Source of the DNA: CBDUWP01 sp965370955
GTDB taxonomy: Bacteria; Planctomycetota; Phycisphaerae; Sedimentisphaerales; Anaerobacaceae
Length of the DNA: 19,279 bases
NCBI GenBank assembly: GCA_965370955.1
Contig: CBDUWP010000020.1
Span: forward strand, 1-19,279
Reading direction: 5' to 3'
Of this stretch, positions 6,242 through 15,217 are shown piece after piece; position 1 is the stretch's first letter, and every line of letters starts with the position of its first letter. The notes under the pieces are model-generated. The model saw only the letters and a list, made by a program, of their open reading frames with translations, searched no databases and had not been told where the DNA came from. Both the position numbers and the translations under genes were made by a program.

Positions 6242-9200
6242 TTATAGCCCAAGAGCATCTCTAATTGCCGCATCCGCCTTCGCTTCAGCATCTTTAGAGT
6301 CTCTAATTTCTTCTATTTCCGCCAACTCCTTAGGCAGCGGAACTTCGACCAAATGCTTCACTTTCATGTCCATATAGGGCTTAAAGGCCGTGCCAGCAGG
6401 AATCAGATGTCCCATGATAACATTCTCTTTAAGACCGTGTAATTCGTCTACCTTACCAGCTAATGCCGCTTCAGTCAAGACTTTAGTTGTTTCTTGGAAG
6501 CTAGCCGCTGAAATAAAGCTATCCGACCACAGAGACGCCTTAGTAATTCCCAAAAGAAGCGTATTCGCAGTTGCCGGCCTTGCTTTTACGCCGACAGCTA
6601 GTTCGCCCCCGATAAGTTCTGTTTTGTCATTGATCAAGGACAGTTCATCTTTGGTTACTACCTGATCGATCTCTAAATCAGTTGCATCTCCAACGCTTTT
6701 GATTTTAAGACATTGCGTCAATCTTTGATTTTCATTTCTAAATTCAAATTTGTCTACAACTTCGCTCGGCAAGAATTTTCCATCTCCCACCGATTCAATT
6801 TCTACTTTTCTAAGCATTTGCGAACAGATCACTTCGATATTTTTATCATCGATATCCACATGTTGTGATCGATAAACATTTTGTACTTCATTGACGAGAT
6901 ATTTTTGCAGTACTTCTTCGCCCTTGATTCTCAAGATATCATGCGGAACCATAGGTCCATCAGTCAGCGGATCACCAGCTTCAACATAATCGCCGGTATG
7001 TACATTTAGATGCCTATCTCTTGGCACATGATGATCTTTTTCCATTCCACTTTCGCTTTTAACGTTAATGGTCATCTTGCCTTTTCTCTGATCACTTTTT
7101 AGTTCGACTTGGCCGCTAATTTCAGCCATAGCCGCTGGATCTTTCGGTTTTCTAGCTTCGAATATTTCAGTAACTCTAGGCAGGCCCCCAGTAATATCCT
7201 GTGTTCCACCGCCAGCTCTCGGACGAGCCGCCAACAGCTGACCAGCTCGAACCTCTTGCCCTTCTGTCACTTCTATGCGAGCTTCGGCCGGCAGATAGTG
7301 AACATCGAGTATTTTACCACTTCCATCTTCGATAATGATTTGCGGATTCTTATCACCTTTATGTTCGATAACCACAGCCCTGCCCGCTCTGCCTTTGATA
7401 TCATCTTCAACTCTGATGGTTTCACTTTCGATAATATCGATAAACTGAATCGTCCCAGAGACCTCCGCAAGAATAGGCACACGATGCGGATCCCAACCGA
7501 ACAAGATTTCACCTTTTTTAACTTTTTTGCCTTCTTTGACGAACAGTAATCCACCATAAGGCACCTTGAACTTATCGAGCTCTCTCCCTTTATCATCAAT
7601 AATAAGGACTTCGCCATTACGTTTAAGAGCGACAATATCTGTTTTACCGTCTTCTTTTTTGAAGGCCACGGCATTGATATTTCGATATTGAACCTTACCT
7701 GCCACAGTTGCAAACTGTTCTCGTTCCAAAATAGCATGAGAAGCCACTCCACCTGTATGGAAAGTTCGCAGTGTAAGCTGTGTACCGGGCTCACCAATTG
7801 ATTGAGCTGCAATGATTCCAACAGACACGCCCTCTTCAACCAATCGGCCTTTGCTAAGATCCCAACCATAACAGTTGGCACATATCCCCACAGTGCTATC
7901 GCAAGTAAACGAGCTTCTGACTCTGATTGTATCGATGCCTAGGGCCTCAATTTTTGCAGCAATATCATGATTGATCACTTCATTTTCACGAACTATCATT
8001 TCATCAGTGATCGGATTTCTGATATTATCTCTGGCTGTTCGCCCAACGATCAATTGCGACAATGATGAAGCAATATTTCCACTATTAGCTCCAACAGTTT
8101 TTGTAATGCCCTGCAATGTTCCGCAATCATGTTCAGAAACAATAACGTTTTGCGACACATCGACCAGCTTTCTGGTGAGATATCCTGAGTTAGCGGTTTT
8201 AAGAGCCGTATCAGCCAATCCTTTTCTCGCGCCGTGAGTTGAGCTGAAATATTCGTGTACAGTCAACCCTTCTCGGAAATTAGATTTAATAGGAGTCTCG
8301 ATGATTTCGCCACTTGGCTTAGCCATCAGCGCCCTCATACCTGCGAGCTGTTGGATCTGATCAACACTTCCTCTAGCTCCAGAGTCACTCATCAAAAATA
8401 TCGGATTAAGATATGGTTTTCCATCTCTATCAGTGTCCGCCCTGAGTCCCTTCATCATTTCATTTGTTACAGCCACACGAGCATTTGTCCAAGCATCTAT
8501 AACTTGATTATATCTCTCTCGTTCAGTAAGCACGCCATTTTTATAATTGTTATAAATTTCCTTAACGTGCGATTCTGTATCATCGATAATATCTTGTTTT
8601 TTAGGTGGTATTTTAAGATCTGTAACCCCGAAACTGATCCCCGCCAGCGTAGCATATTCAAAGCCAATATCCTTAATATCGTCCAGCAGATCAATAGTTT
8701 TGCTGCTTCCTGCAATTTTATAGCAATCACTAATCACTTTTCCGACAAGTTTTTGCGACATTGTATTGTTATAGAACGGCATAATTTCCGGCAAAATATC
8801 ATTAAACAAACATCTTCCCACAGTCGTTTCAATAACCAGAGAAACATTCTCATTGGTTTCGCCGGCAGAATTAATGTCACGGTTTAGCCTTTTATTGATT
8901 TTCACCTTAATTTTTTCTTGCAAGCCGACTTTTTTAAGATCAAAAGCAGTCATCGCCTCAAAAGAATTTCTAAATGCCCTGATTTTTTGACCTTTTTTCG
9001 GTTCTACTATATGGGTCAAATAATAGTTTCCCATGACCATATCCTGAGACGGTTTCACCATCGGCGTCCCATCAGCCGGCGAGAATATATTCGCAGTCGT
9101 CATCATCAGTGTATGAGCTTCTGCCTGCGATTCCACACTAAGCGGCAAATGCACAGCCATCTGGTCACCATCAAAGTCAGCATTAAACCCCTTACATGAC

Positions 9201-10540
9201 AAAGGATGCAGCCGAATAGCATTACCTTCGACTAAAATCGGTTCAAATGCCTGAATACCCATTCTATGTAGAGTTGGAGCACGGTTTAAGAGCACCGGAT
9301 GCTGATGTATAACTTCTTCCAAAATATCCCAGACCTGTTCACCTTTTTTATCGATCAATCTTTTTGCACTTTTGATTGTGTCCGCTAGTCCAAGCTGCTT
9401 AAGCCTTCTAATAATAAACGGCTGATAAAGTTCTAGAGCTATTCTTTTTGGCAGACCGCATTGATACAATTTCAGATTCGGTCCGACAACGACCACCGAT
9501 CGAGCCGAATAATCGACACGTTTTCCGAGTAGGTTTTCGCGGAATCTGCCTTGCTTTCCTTTGATCATATCCGCCAAGCTTTTCAGCGGTCTGTTGTTAC
9601 TTCCTAAAACCGGCCTTCGACATCTACTATTATCTAACAGAGAGTCAACTGCCTGCTGCAGCATTCTTTTTTCGTTTCTGATAATAACTTCTGGCGCATT
9701 GAGATCGATAAGCTTTTTAAGCCTATTATTTCTATTTATGATACGCCTGTAGAGATCATTAAGATCACTTGTAGCAAAGTTTCCGCTTTCCAGTAATACC
9801 AATGGCCTAAGATCAGGCGGAATAACCGGCACAACATCTAGGACGAGCCATTGCGGCTTATTTTTGCTATTTTTGACAAAATTAACTGTTTTAAGACGCT
9901 TCGCCAATGTTTTTAGCTTTTGCTTGCTCTTTGTTGCTGCGATATCAGCTTTTATTTCGGTAGCCAATTTATCAAGATCCAGTTCGACAAGCACAGTTTT
10001 CACAGCTTCAGCACCCATCATAGCTTGAAATGTTTTGCCGTATTTTTCAACAGCCTCTCGATATTCATCTTCTCCTAGGATTTGATATTTTTGTAACGGG
10101 CTCTGTCCCGGATCGGTAACGATATAATCTTGGAAATAGATAAGCTTTTCAAGCGACGAAGCTTTTATGCCAAGAATAGTCGCCAAGTGATTTGGTATTG
10201 CTTTGAAGAACCATATATGGACAACCGGCGCAGCCAGATTGATATGAGCCATTCTTTTTCTTCTGACTCTGCTATGCGTAATTTTGACACCGCATCTATC
10301 GCAAATAATGCCTTTGAACTTAGTGCCTTTATATTTTCCACAGGCGCATTCCCAGTCCCTTTCAGGCCCGAAGATCCGTTCGCAGAACAAGCCGTCTTTT
10401 TCTGGTCGATAGGTTCTATAGTTGATTGTCTCAGGCCTTTTCACCTCGCCGAACGACCAGCTTCTGATATCGTTTGGTCCAGCCAAAGAAATTCTCACTG
10501 AACCATAATCATTAATACGATCATAAACATTATTTAACAT
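6242..10540 (-). CDS. rpoC: DNA-directed RNA polymerase subunit beta'
   Basis: Beta' forms the clamp, bridge helix and active site of RNA polymerase core. The 1432-residue protein is a full bacterial beta'. The N-terminal zinc ribbon has Cys65, Cys67, Cys80 and Cys83. The segment 318-355 (KSLADMIKGKQGRFRENLLG onward) forms the switch 2 and rudder-adjacent region, and YSARSVVVVGP has Ala where many bacteria have Gly. The Mg-binding NADFDGD (453-459) carries Asp455, Asp457 and Asp459. The bridge helix spans about 765-800, the second zinc site uses Cys806, Cys880, Cys887 and Cys890, and the trigger loop is around 914-935 (SIGEPGTQLTLRTFHTGG). The ATG at 10540 has AAGGAG 10 nt upstream, within a hairpin. 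It lies 105 bp after rpoB. Confidence 0.98.
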   Translation of the reverse strand: MLNNVYDRINDYGSVRISLAGPNDIRSWSFGEVKRPETINYRTYRPEKDGLFCERIFGPERDWECACGKYKGTKFKGIICDRCGVKITHSRVRRKRMAHINLAAPVVHIWFFKAIPNHLATILGIKASSLEKLIYFQDYIVTDPGQSPLQKYQILGEDEYREAVEKYGKTFQAMMGAEAVKTVLVELDLDKLATEIKADIAATKSKQKLKTLAKRLKTVNFVKNSKNKPQWLVLDVVPVIPPDLRPLVLLESGNFATSDLNDLYRRIINRNNRLKKLIDLNAPEVIIRNEKRMLQQAVDSLLDNSRCRRPVLGSNNRPLKSLADMIKGKQGRFRENLLGKRVDYSARSVVVVGPNLKLYQCGLPKRIALELYQPFIIRRLKQLGLADTIKSAKRLIDKKGEQVWDILEEVIHQHPVLLNRAPTLHRMGIQAFEPILVEGNAIRLHPLSCKGFNADFDGDQMAVHLPLSVESQAEAHTLMMTTANIFSPADGTPMVKPSQDMVMGNYYLTHIVEPKKGQKIRAFRNSFEAMTAFDLKKVGLQEKIKVKINKRLNRDINSAGETNENVSLVIETTVGRCLFNDILPEIMPFYNNTMSQKLVGKVISDCYKIAGSSKTIDLLDDIKDIGFEYATLAGISFGVTDLKIPPKKQDIIDDTESHVKEIYNNYKNGVLTERERYNQVIDAWTNARVAVTNEMMKGLRADTDRDGKPYLNPIFLMSDSGARGSVDQIQQLAGMRALMAKPSGEIIETPIKSNFREGLTVHEYFSSTHGARKGLADTALKTANSGYLTRKLVDVSQNVIVSEHDCGTLQGITKTVGANSGNIASSLSQLIVGRTARDNIRNPITDEMIVRENEVINHDIAAKIEALGIDTIRVRSSFTCDSTVGICANCYGWDLSKGRLVEEGVSVGIIAAQSIGEPGTQLTLRTFHTGGVASHAILEREQFATVAGKVQYRNINAVAFKKEDGKTDIVALKRNGEVLIIDDKGRELDKFKVPYGGLLFVKEGKKVKKGEILFGWDPHRVPILAEVSGTIQFIDIIESETIRVEDDIKGRAGRAVVIEHKGDKNPQIIIEDGSGKILDVHYLPAEARIEVTEGQEVRAGQLLAARPRAGGGTQDITGGLPRVTEIFEARKPKDPAAMAEISGQVELKSDQRKGKMTINVKSESGMEKDHHVPRDRHLNVHTGDYVEAGDPLTDGPMVPHDILRIKGEEVLQKYLVNEVQNVYRSQHVDIDDKNIEVICSQMLRKVEIESVGDGKFLPSEVVDKFEFRNENQRLTQCLKIKSVGDATDLEIDQVVTKDELSLINDKTELIGGELAVGVKARPATANTLLLGITKASLWSDSFISAASFQETTKVLTEAALAGKVDELHGLKENVIMGHLIPAGTAFKPYMDMKVKHLVEVPLPKELAEIEEIRDSKDAEAKADAAIRDALGL

Positions 10541-10559
10541 TTAAGGCAAACTCCTTAAA
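10540..10559 (-). promoter_or_regulatory. Hairpin sequestering the rpoC ribosome-binding site
   Basis: In the mRNA sense TTTAAGG (10559-10553) is the perfect complement of CCTTAAA (10546-10540), with a 6-nt loop AGTTTG. The 5' arm contains most of the SD (AAGGAG), and the last base of the 3' arm is the A of the ATG. A folded helix would block 30S loading unless ribosomes or RNA polymerase coming from rpoB melt it. It suggests translational control of beta' relative to beta, but seven mostly A-U pairs are only moderately stable. Confidence 0.45.
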
Positions 10560-10645
10560 GTCGATCCGATTTTTTTAAGCAGGTTATCATTTCGCCGCCT
10601 ATTATCCAGCCATCGAACCGTATATGAAATTTTGATTATCTTAAA

Positions 10646-13600
10646 TTAAAGTACCGAACCTAAGCGCTTTTTTTCGAGCTGAATATCTAGTCCGAGTCCT
10701 CTAATTTCATTACATAGTACATCGAAAGATAGCGGCGTTCCCGCTTCCAGCGTATTTTTTCCTTTGACCATCGACTCATAGATTTTGGTACGTCCTTCGA
10801 CGTCATCGCTTTTAACAGTCAACATTTCCTGCAATGAGTAAGCCGATCCATACCCTTGCAATGCCCAGACTTCCATTTCGCCGAATCTTTGGCCACCGGT
10901 TCTAGCTTTTCCTCCGAGCGGTTGCTGCGTAATCAAACTATAAGGTCCAGTTGCTCTTGCATGAATCTTATCGTCTACAAGATGGTGTAATTTCAGCATA
11001 TACATATAGCCTATTGTTGCCAGTTGTTCAAACGCTTCGCCGGTTCTGCCATCATAGAGCTGAGTCTTTAATGTATCAGGCATAGTCACATCATATACGT
11101 CTTCATCTGGAGCCTGATTATTTTTAGATCTAGTTACAACATCCTGAGCCATTTTTTGATTAGCTTCTTTTGTTAGTTGTTGAATATCATTTTCATTAGC
11201 TCCATCGAACACAGGCGTTACTGCATCGAATCCCAGCACTTGTGAAACCCATCCAAGATGCGTTTCCAGTATCTGCCCAACATTCATACGACTCGGCACT
11301 CCAAGCGGATTAAGCAAAATATCCAACGGTCTTCCATCTTCCAAGAACGGCATATCTTCTTCGGGCATAATTTTCGCGATAACACCTTTATTACCGTGTC
11401 GTCCAGCCATTTTATCACCGACAGATAACGTTCTTTTAGCTGCGATATAGATTTTAACCATTTGCAGTACACCGTTTGGCAATTCATCACCATGCTTTAG
11501 GTCATCGATTTGCCGTTGATTTGCCTCTTGCATTTTCTGGATTTTATCTTGATACAGGTCCACGATTTTTTGTACTTTCGGCCTAGTCGCAGCCGGCTTA
11601 ATCCAATTGATAGAGAAGTTTTCGACCTGCTCCATCACAACATCATCATCGTCGCTTACACCTAACTTTTGCCTCGTTGCAGGATCGACAGCTTTGATAT
11701 CAAATTTTTCCTGCATAGCGGCAGCCATTTCTCTAAACAGATCACAAGCTTTGCTTACAGATTCAGCTTGCAATTCTTTGATTTGTTTTTTAATAGCTTT
11801 CTTTTCTTCATCTCCGCCAGCGCCTCTTCTTGTAAATCTTTCGGTTTTGACAATAACGCCGGAATAACCATTTGGTAAAGTAAGTGAATCGTTTTTCACA
11901 TCTTCACCAGCTCTTCCGAAGATAGCGTGCAGTAATTTTTCTTCCGGAGTCAATTCAGTTTTGCTCTTTGGCACAACTTTACCAACGAGTATATCTCCCG
12001 GCACAACTCTGGTTCCGGGCATTATCACTCCATTTTCGTCCAGATTTCTGAGAGCCTTTTCGCCCACATTTGGAATATCACTGGTAAATTCTTCTCTGCC
12101 GAGCCTTGTTTCTCTGACTTCTGCGCTGAATTCATCTAAGTGTATACTTGTATAGCTATCTTTTCTAACGAGCTTTTCACTAAGAATGATAGCATCTTCG
12201 AAGTTATACCCTTCGAAAGACACGAATCCCACGAGCAAATTTTTACCTAGAGACAATCTTCCACCAACAGTTCCTCCGCCATCGGCAATAATCTGGTCTT
12301 TTTTAACTTTCTGACCTAACGTCACGATCGGCTGCTGATTAAGACAAGTTCTTTCATTCAGTCTGAAATATTTCAACAACTTATATTCATCTTTATTATC
12401 AACAACTATTTTCATAGAATCGACATAGGTCACAACGCCTGCTTTTTCAGATTTCACAACCATTGAGGAATTTTGACCGACCACATCTTCCATGCCAGTT
12501 CCAACCAGCGGCCTATCATTTCTTAATAGCGGGACAGCTTGTCGCTGCATGTTTGATCCCATCAATGCTCTGTTAGCATCATCATGCTCTAAAAACGGGA
12601 TCAAGGCAGCTGATATACCAACAATCTGTTTTGGTGAAACATCGATATAATCAACTTCACTTTTATTGACCTGCATCAAGGCCCCTTCTTTGAGAGCCAG
12701 AACCAGTTTACTCTTAATTTGACCAGTTTTTTGATCCACCATATTCGGTGCAACGATAACAGACCTCATATCTTCATCTGCTCTGAGATACTCAACTTTG
12801 CTGCTGGTTTTCCCTTTTTCCACCTTAATATAAGGCGTCAGCAGAAAGCCATATTCATCGAGCGAGGCATAGACAGCCAGCGATGAGATAAGGCCGATAT
12901 TCATACCTTCCGGCGTTTCGATTGGACAGATTCTGCCATAGTGACTGATGTGAACATCTCGCACTTCAAAGCCGGCTCTTCTTCTATTTAGGCCGCCCGG
13001 CCCTAGAGCCGACAGTCTTCTTTCGTGAGTTAGTTGACTAAGAGCATTTGTTTGGTCGACGATTTGGCTAAGTTCGCCTCTTCCGAAGAAGTAGTTTATA
13101 CTGCTTGAGACGCTTTTTGAATTCACAAGATCAGCGACTTTGATTTCAGGAGCTTCTCCGTCGATATTCTTTTTTGCGCTCATTCTTTCTTGCACAGTTT
13201 TTCGTAATTTCAACAAGCCTTTTCTGATTTCGACAGCTGCCAATTCGTCCAATGTTCTTAGCCGTCTATTTCCAAGATGATCGATATCGTCGAGATGCCC
13301 TTCGTTAGCTCTGAGCAGCACGATATATTTTATCATATTGTAAACATCTTCAGGCCTTAGTGTAAGTTCACTTTCGGAGATATTTTGATCGAACTTTCTA
13401 TTGAGCCGAAATCGCCCAACAGCTCCAAGCCGGTACCTATTAACATCGAAGAATTTTTCATTGAAAAATTGTTTAGCTTTGTCTTCATTTGGCGGATTCA
13501 CCGGTCGAAGTTTGATATAAAACTTCAGCAATGCCTGCTCTTGGCTTTCACAGGTATCATCAGCCAATGTGTTAAGTATCAGTGGGTCTGTGACATTTTC

Positions 13601-14410
13601 AATAACATCGATTTTTTTGATATCGCCGTTTTTGATTTGCGACACTCTATCACCAATTTGTGTTCCAGCTTTAACGAGTATTTCTCCCGTTTCCGTATCT
13701 ACGATACTGCTGACCGACCACATAGTCGGGTTGAGTTTGCCTTTTGTAACAGTTTTAACTTTATAAAAAGCTTTGATTATATCTTCAGTCGTTCCGAATT
13801 TTTCAGACACAGCTCTGAGCAAGACGGTCGCTGGTATTTTACTGGATTGATCAATTTTCACGATAAGCTGATCTTTTTTGGTGACAGCCATTTCGATCCA
13901 GCTGCCTCTTTCCGGAATAATTCTTCCGCCATGCAGAACTCTATCGCCTTCTTTGCTATTAACGACAAAATCGACACCCGGACTTCTATGCAATTGGGTA
14001 ACAATCACTCTTTCGGCGCCATTTATAATGAACTCCCCGCCGCCGATCATTTTTGGCATTTCGCCCATATACACAGCTTGCTCGCTCACATCATCGCTAT
14101 CTTTAGATTTAAGCCTGCAGGTGATTTTCATAGGAAAACCATAAGTCATTTTAAGCTGTCGGCATTTTTTCAAGGTATACCTTGGCTCTTCAAGTTCGTA
14201 GCAGACATAATCCAGCTGCATCGACTTATCGTAACTTTCTATCGGGAAAATTTCACTCAATAATTCTTGAAGTCCATGTCTTTTCCGCTTCATGGGTTCG
14301 ATATTTTTTTGCAAAAACTTGGCGTAATTATCTTTTTGTATAGCGACCAAGTTAGGTATTTTAACAGCATCCTTCACTTTGCCAAAATTTCTGGTTTTTC
14401 TTGAAACCAT
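10646..14410 (-). CDS. rpoB: DNA-directed RNA polymerase subunit beta
   Basis: Beta is the second-largest core subunit, forming one jaw of the active-site cleft. The protein has 1254 residues, within the normal range. Landmarks are GGGEFIINGAERVIVTQLHR (123-142), the rifampicin cluster about 443-480 (FGRGELSQIVDQTNALSQLT onward), CPIETPEGMNIGLI (495-508), SFEGYNFEDAI (731-741), GDKMAGRHGNKGV (998-1010) and a C-terminal QRFGEMEVWALQ. Residues 865-975 are a charged, partly coiled-coil insertion (KKAIKKQIKELQ). In the rifampicin region Asp452, His462 and Ser467 match E. coli 516, 526 and 531, but E. coli Phe514 is Ile450. The ATG at 14410 has AAGGG 8 nt upstream. It follows rplL across a hairpin and is followed by rpoC. 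Confidence 0.98.
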   Translation of the reverse strand: MVSRKTRNFGKVKDAVKIPNLVAIQKDNYAKFLQKNIEPMKRKRHGLQELLSEIFPIESYDKSMQLDYVCYELEEPRYTLKKCRQLKMTYGFPMKITCRLKSKDSDDVSEQAVYMGEMPKMIGGGEFIINGAERVIVTQLHRSPGVDFVVNSKEGDRVLHGGRIIPERGSWIEMAVTKKDQLIVKIDQSSKIPATVLLRAVSEKFGTTEDIIKAFYKVKTVTKGKLNPTMWSVSSIVDTETGEILVKAGTQIGDRVSQIKNGDIKKIDVIENVTDPLILNTLADDTCESQEQALLKFYIKLRPVNPPNEDKAKQFFNEKFFDVNRYRLGAVGRFRLNRKFDQNISESELTLRPEDVYNMIKYIVLLRANEGHLDDIDHLGNRRLRTLDELAAVEIRKGLLKLRKTVQERMSAKKNIDGEAPEIKVADLVNSKSVSSSINYFFGRGELSQIVDQTNALSQLTHERRLSALGPGGLNRRRAGFEVRDVHISHYGRICPIETPEGMNIGLISSLAVYASLDEYGFLLTPYIKVEKGKTSSKVEYLRADEDMRSVIVAPNMVDQKTGQIKSKLVLALKEGALMQVNKSEVDYIDVSPKQIVGISAALIPFLEHDDANRALMGSNMQRQAVPLLRNDRPLVGTGMEDVVGQNSSMVVKSEKAGVVTYVDSMKIVVDNKDEYKLLKYFRLNERTCLNQQPIVTLGQKVKKDQIIADGGGTVGGRLSLGKNLLVGFVSFEGYNFEDAIILSEKLVRKDSYTSIHLDEFSAEVRETRLGREEFTSDIPNVGEKALRNLDENGVIMPGTRVVPGDILVGKVVPKSKTELTPEEKLLHAIFGRAGEDVKNDSLTLPNGYSGVIVKTERFTRRGAGGDEEKKAIKKQIKELQAESVSKACDLFREMAAAMQEKFDIKAVDPATRQKLGVSDDDDVVMEQVENFSINWIKPAATRPKVQKIVDLYQDKIQKMQEANQRQIDDLKHGDELPNGVLQMVKIYIAAKRTLSVGDKMAGRHGNKGVIAKIMPEEDMPFLEDGRPLDILLNPLGVPSRMNVGQILETHLGWVSQVLGFDAVTPVFDGANENDIQQLTKEANQKMAQDVVTRSKNNQAPDEDVYDVTMPDTLKTQLYDGRTGEAFEQLATIGYMYMLKLHHLVDDKIHARATGPYSLITQQPLGGKARTGGQRFGEMEVWALQGYGSAYSLQEMLTVKSDDVEGRTKIYESMVKGKNTLEAGTPLSFDVLCNEIRGLGLDIQLEKKRLGSVL

Positions 14411-14460
14411 TTATTGTTCCCTTCTAAAGGCCATAAAAATCAGTCTGACATTTGTGACAA

Positions 14461-14495
14461 AATCCAGAGGCTCTTTTTGTTAAAACCTCTGGATT
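14461..14495 (-). terminator. Attenuator-like hairpin between rplL and rpoB
   Basis: On the minus strand AATCCAGAGG (14495-14486) pairs perfectly with CCTCTGGATT (14470-14461) over 10 bp with a 15-nt loop. The U-rich tail is short (ATTTTG), so termination is probably partial. It is placed 16 bp after the rplL stop, like the partial terminator that in E. coli lowers rpoBC expression relative to the stalk proteins. The function here is inferred from position. Confidence 0.65.
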
Positions 14496-14511
14496 GATAA
14501 ACCAACAATAA

Positions 14512-14913
14512 CTAGCTAATTTCTACAGTAGCCCCGACAGCTTCTAGCTTTGTGCGAATTTCTTCAGCTTCTTCTTTAGCCACACCCTCTTTGACTGGCT
14601 TTGGAGCGCCATCAACGAGATCTTTAGCTTCTTTGAGTCCGAGTCCTGTAATACTTCTTACTTCTTTTATGACTTGAATCTTTTTGTCGCCGATCTCTTT
14701 AAGAATAACATTGAAGCTTGTTTTTTCTTCAGCTTCTTCTGCTCCGCCTGCTGCAGGTCCTGCTACCATAACGGCGCCTGCTGCTGCTGGTTCGATTCCA
14801 TGTTCATCTTTTAGATAGTCAGCCAAATCTTTTGCCTGCATCAGAGTAAGGGCAACAATTTTATCGCCAAGTTCTTTAATGTCACTGCTAAATTCTTTTT
14901 TTTCTTCGCTCAT
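14512..14913 (-). CDS. rplL: 50S ribosomal protein L7/L12
   Basis: L7/L12 is the multi-copy stalk protein that recruits and stimulates the translational GTPases. The 133-residue product has the N-terminal dimerisation and L10-binding helices (KELGDKIVALTLMQAKDLAD), an Ala/Gly-rich hinge (about 47-64, AAAGAVMVAGPAAGG), and the C-terminal domain with FNVILKEIGDKKIQVIKEVR and GLGLKEAKDLVDGAP, the factor-binding face. The ATG at 14913 has AGGAG 8 nt upstream. An in-frame start 10 codons earlier (14943) adds MSIRKIGVCK, which no L7/L12 has and which is encoded by the SD region itself. It is unusually far (304 bp) from rplJ, so the common rplJ-rplL translational coupling looks broken; the gap holds octamer repeats. 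Confidence 0.96.
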   Translation of the reverse strand: MSEEKKEFSSDIKELGDKIVALTLMQAKDLADYLKDEHGIEPAAAGAVMVAGPAAGGAEEAEEKTSFNVILKEIGDKKIQVIKEVRSITGLGLKEAKDLVDGAPKPVKEGVAKEEAEEIRTKLEAVGATVEIS

Positions 14914-14974
14914 TTTACAAACTCCTATTTTCCTTATGCTCATGCGGTAGCCAAAACTCCACTGTTTTGTTTAA

Positions 14975-14986
14975 CCCTATATAGGG
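14975..14986. repeat. 12-bp perfect palindrome in the rplL leader
   Basis: CCCTATATAGGG is a perfect palindrome about 62 bp upstream of the rplL start. On the minus strand it includes a TATATA that could serve as a -10 element, with TTGATC 19 bp upstream, a long spacer. It could be a regulator site or part of an rplL promoter in the long rplJ-rplL gap. Evidence is limited to the symmetry. Confidence 0.3.
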
Positions 14987-15090
14987 GCAACCTCATCGAG
15001 CTGATCAATCAAATTTCATATTCAACAACAGCCATTTCAATTTTGCAACCATTTAGACTCCTAAGCAATTCTACACTCGTAAGTCTTTTG

Positions 15091-15216
15091 GCCACCCAAC
15101 TATTCAATCATCGAACTCGTCCAACCGTTCAATTTTTTTTATTTGCCCAACTGTCTTACATACCAAACATTCCAGTCGTCCAAGTTTTGTACTCGCCCAA
15201 CCGCCCAACTGTCCGA
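15091..15216. repeat. Degenerate 8-bp tandem repeat (consensus CGTCCAAC) between rplJ and rplL
   Basis: The spacer shows an octamer rhythm. Units such as CACCCAAC, TATTCAAT, CATCGAAC, CGTCCAAC and CGTTCAAT follow one another from about 15093, and after a T-rich break TGCCCAAC, TGTCTTAC, ATACCAAA, CATTCCAG, CGCCCAAC, CGCCCAAC and TGTCCGAT run to the rplJ stop. Phase slips of one base occur. Read on the mRNA strand it is GTTGGACG-like. There are no spacers of CRISPR size and no coding potential I can support. The rest of the 304-bp gap (14914-15090) holds the rplL SD, the palindrome at 14975 and otherwise nothing recognisable, though weaker CAAC/CAAT motifs continue to about 15030. Confidence 0.6.
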
Positions 15217-15217
15217 T

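Noticed and set aside
8255..8887. 210-residue plus-strand open frame opposite rpoC
   Set aside because: Shadow of the intact rpoC frame; low-complexity, no family resemblance.
13385..14263. 292-residue open frame on the plus strand opposite rpoB
   Set aside because: It is antisense to a fully conserved part of rpoB, has no SD or recognisable domain, and its composition (many Phe, His, Asn, Arg) is typical of a shadow frame.
14914..14943. N-terminal extension of rplL from ATG at 14943
   Set aside because: It translates through the AGGAG SD of the internal ATG, and L7/L12 proteins do not have it.
15091..15216. CRISPR-like array in the octamer region
   Set aside because: The repeat unit is 8 bp and degenerate with no spacers of 25-40 bp.
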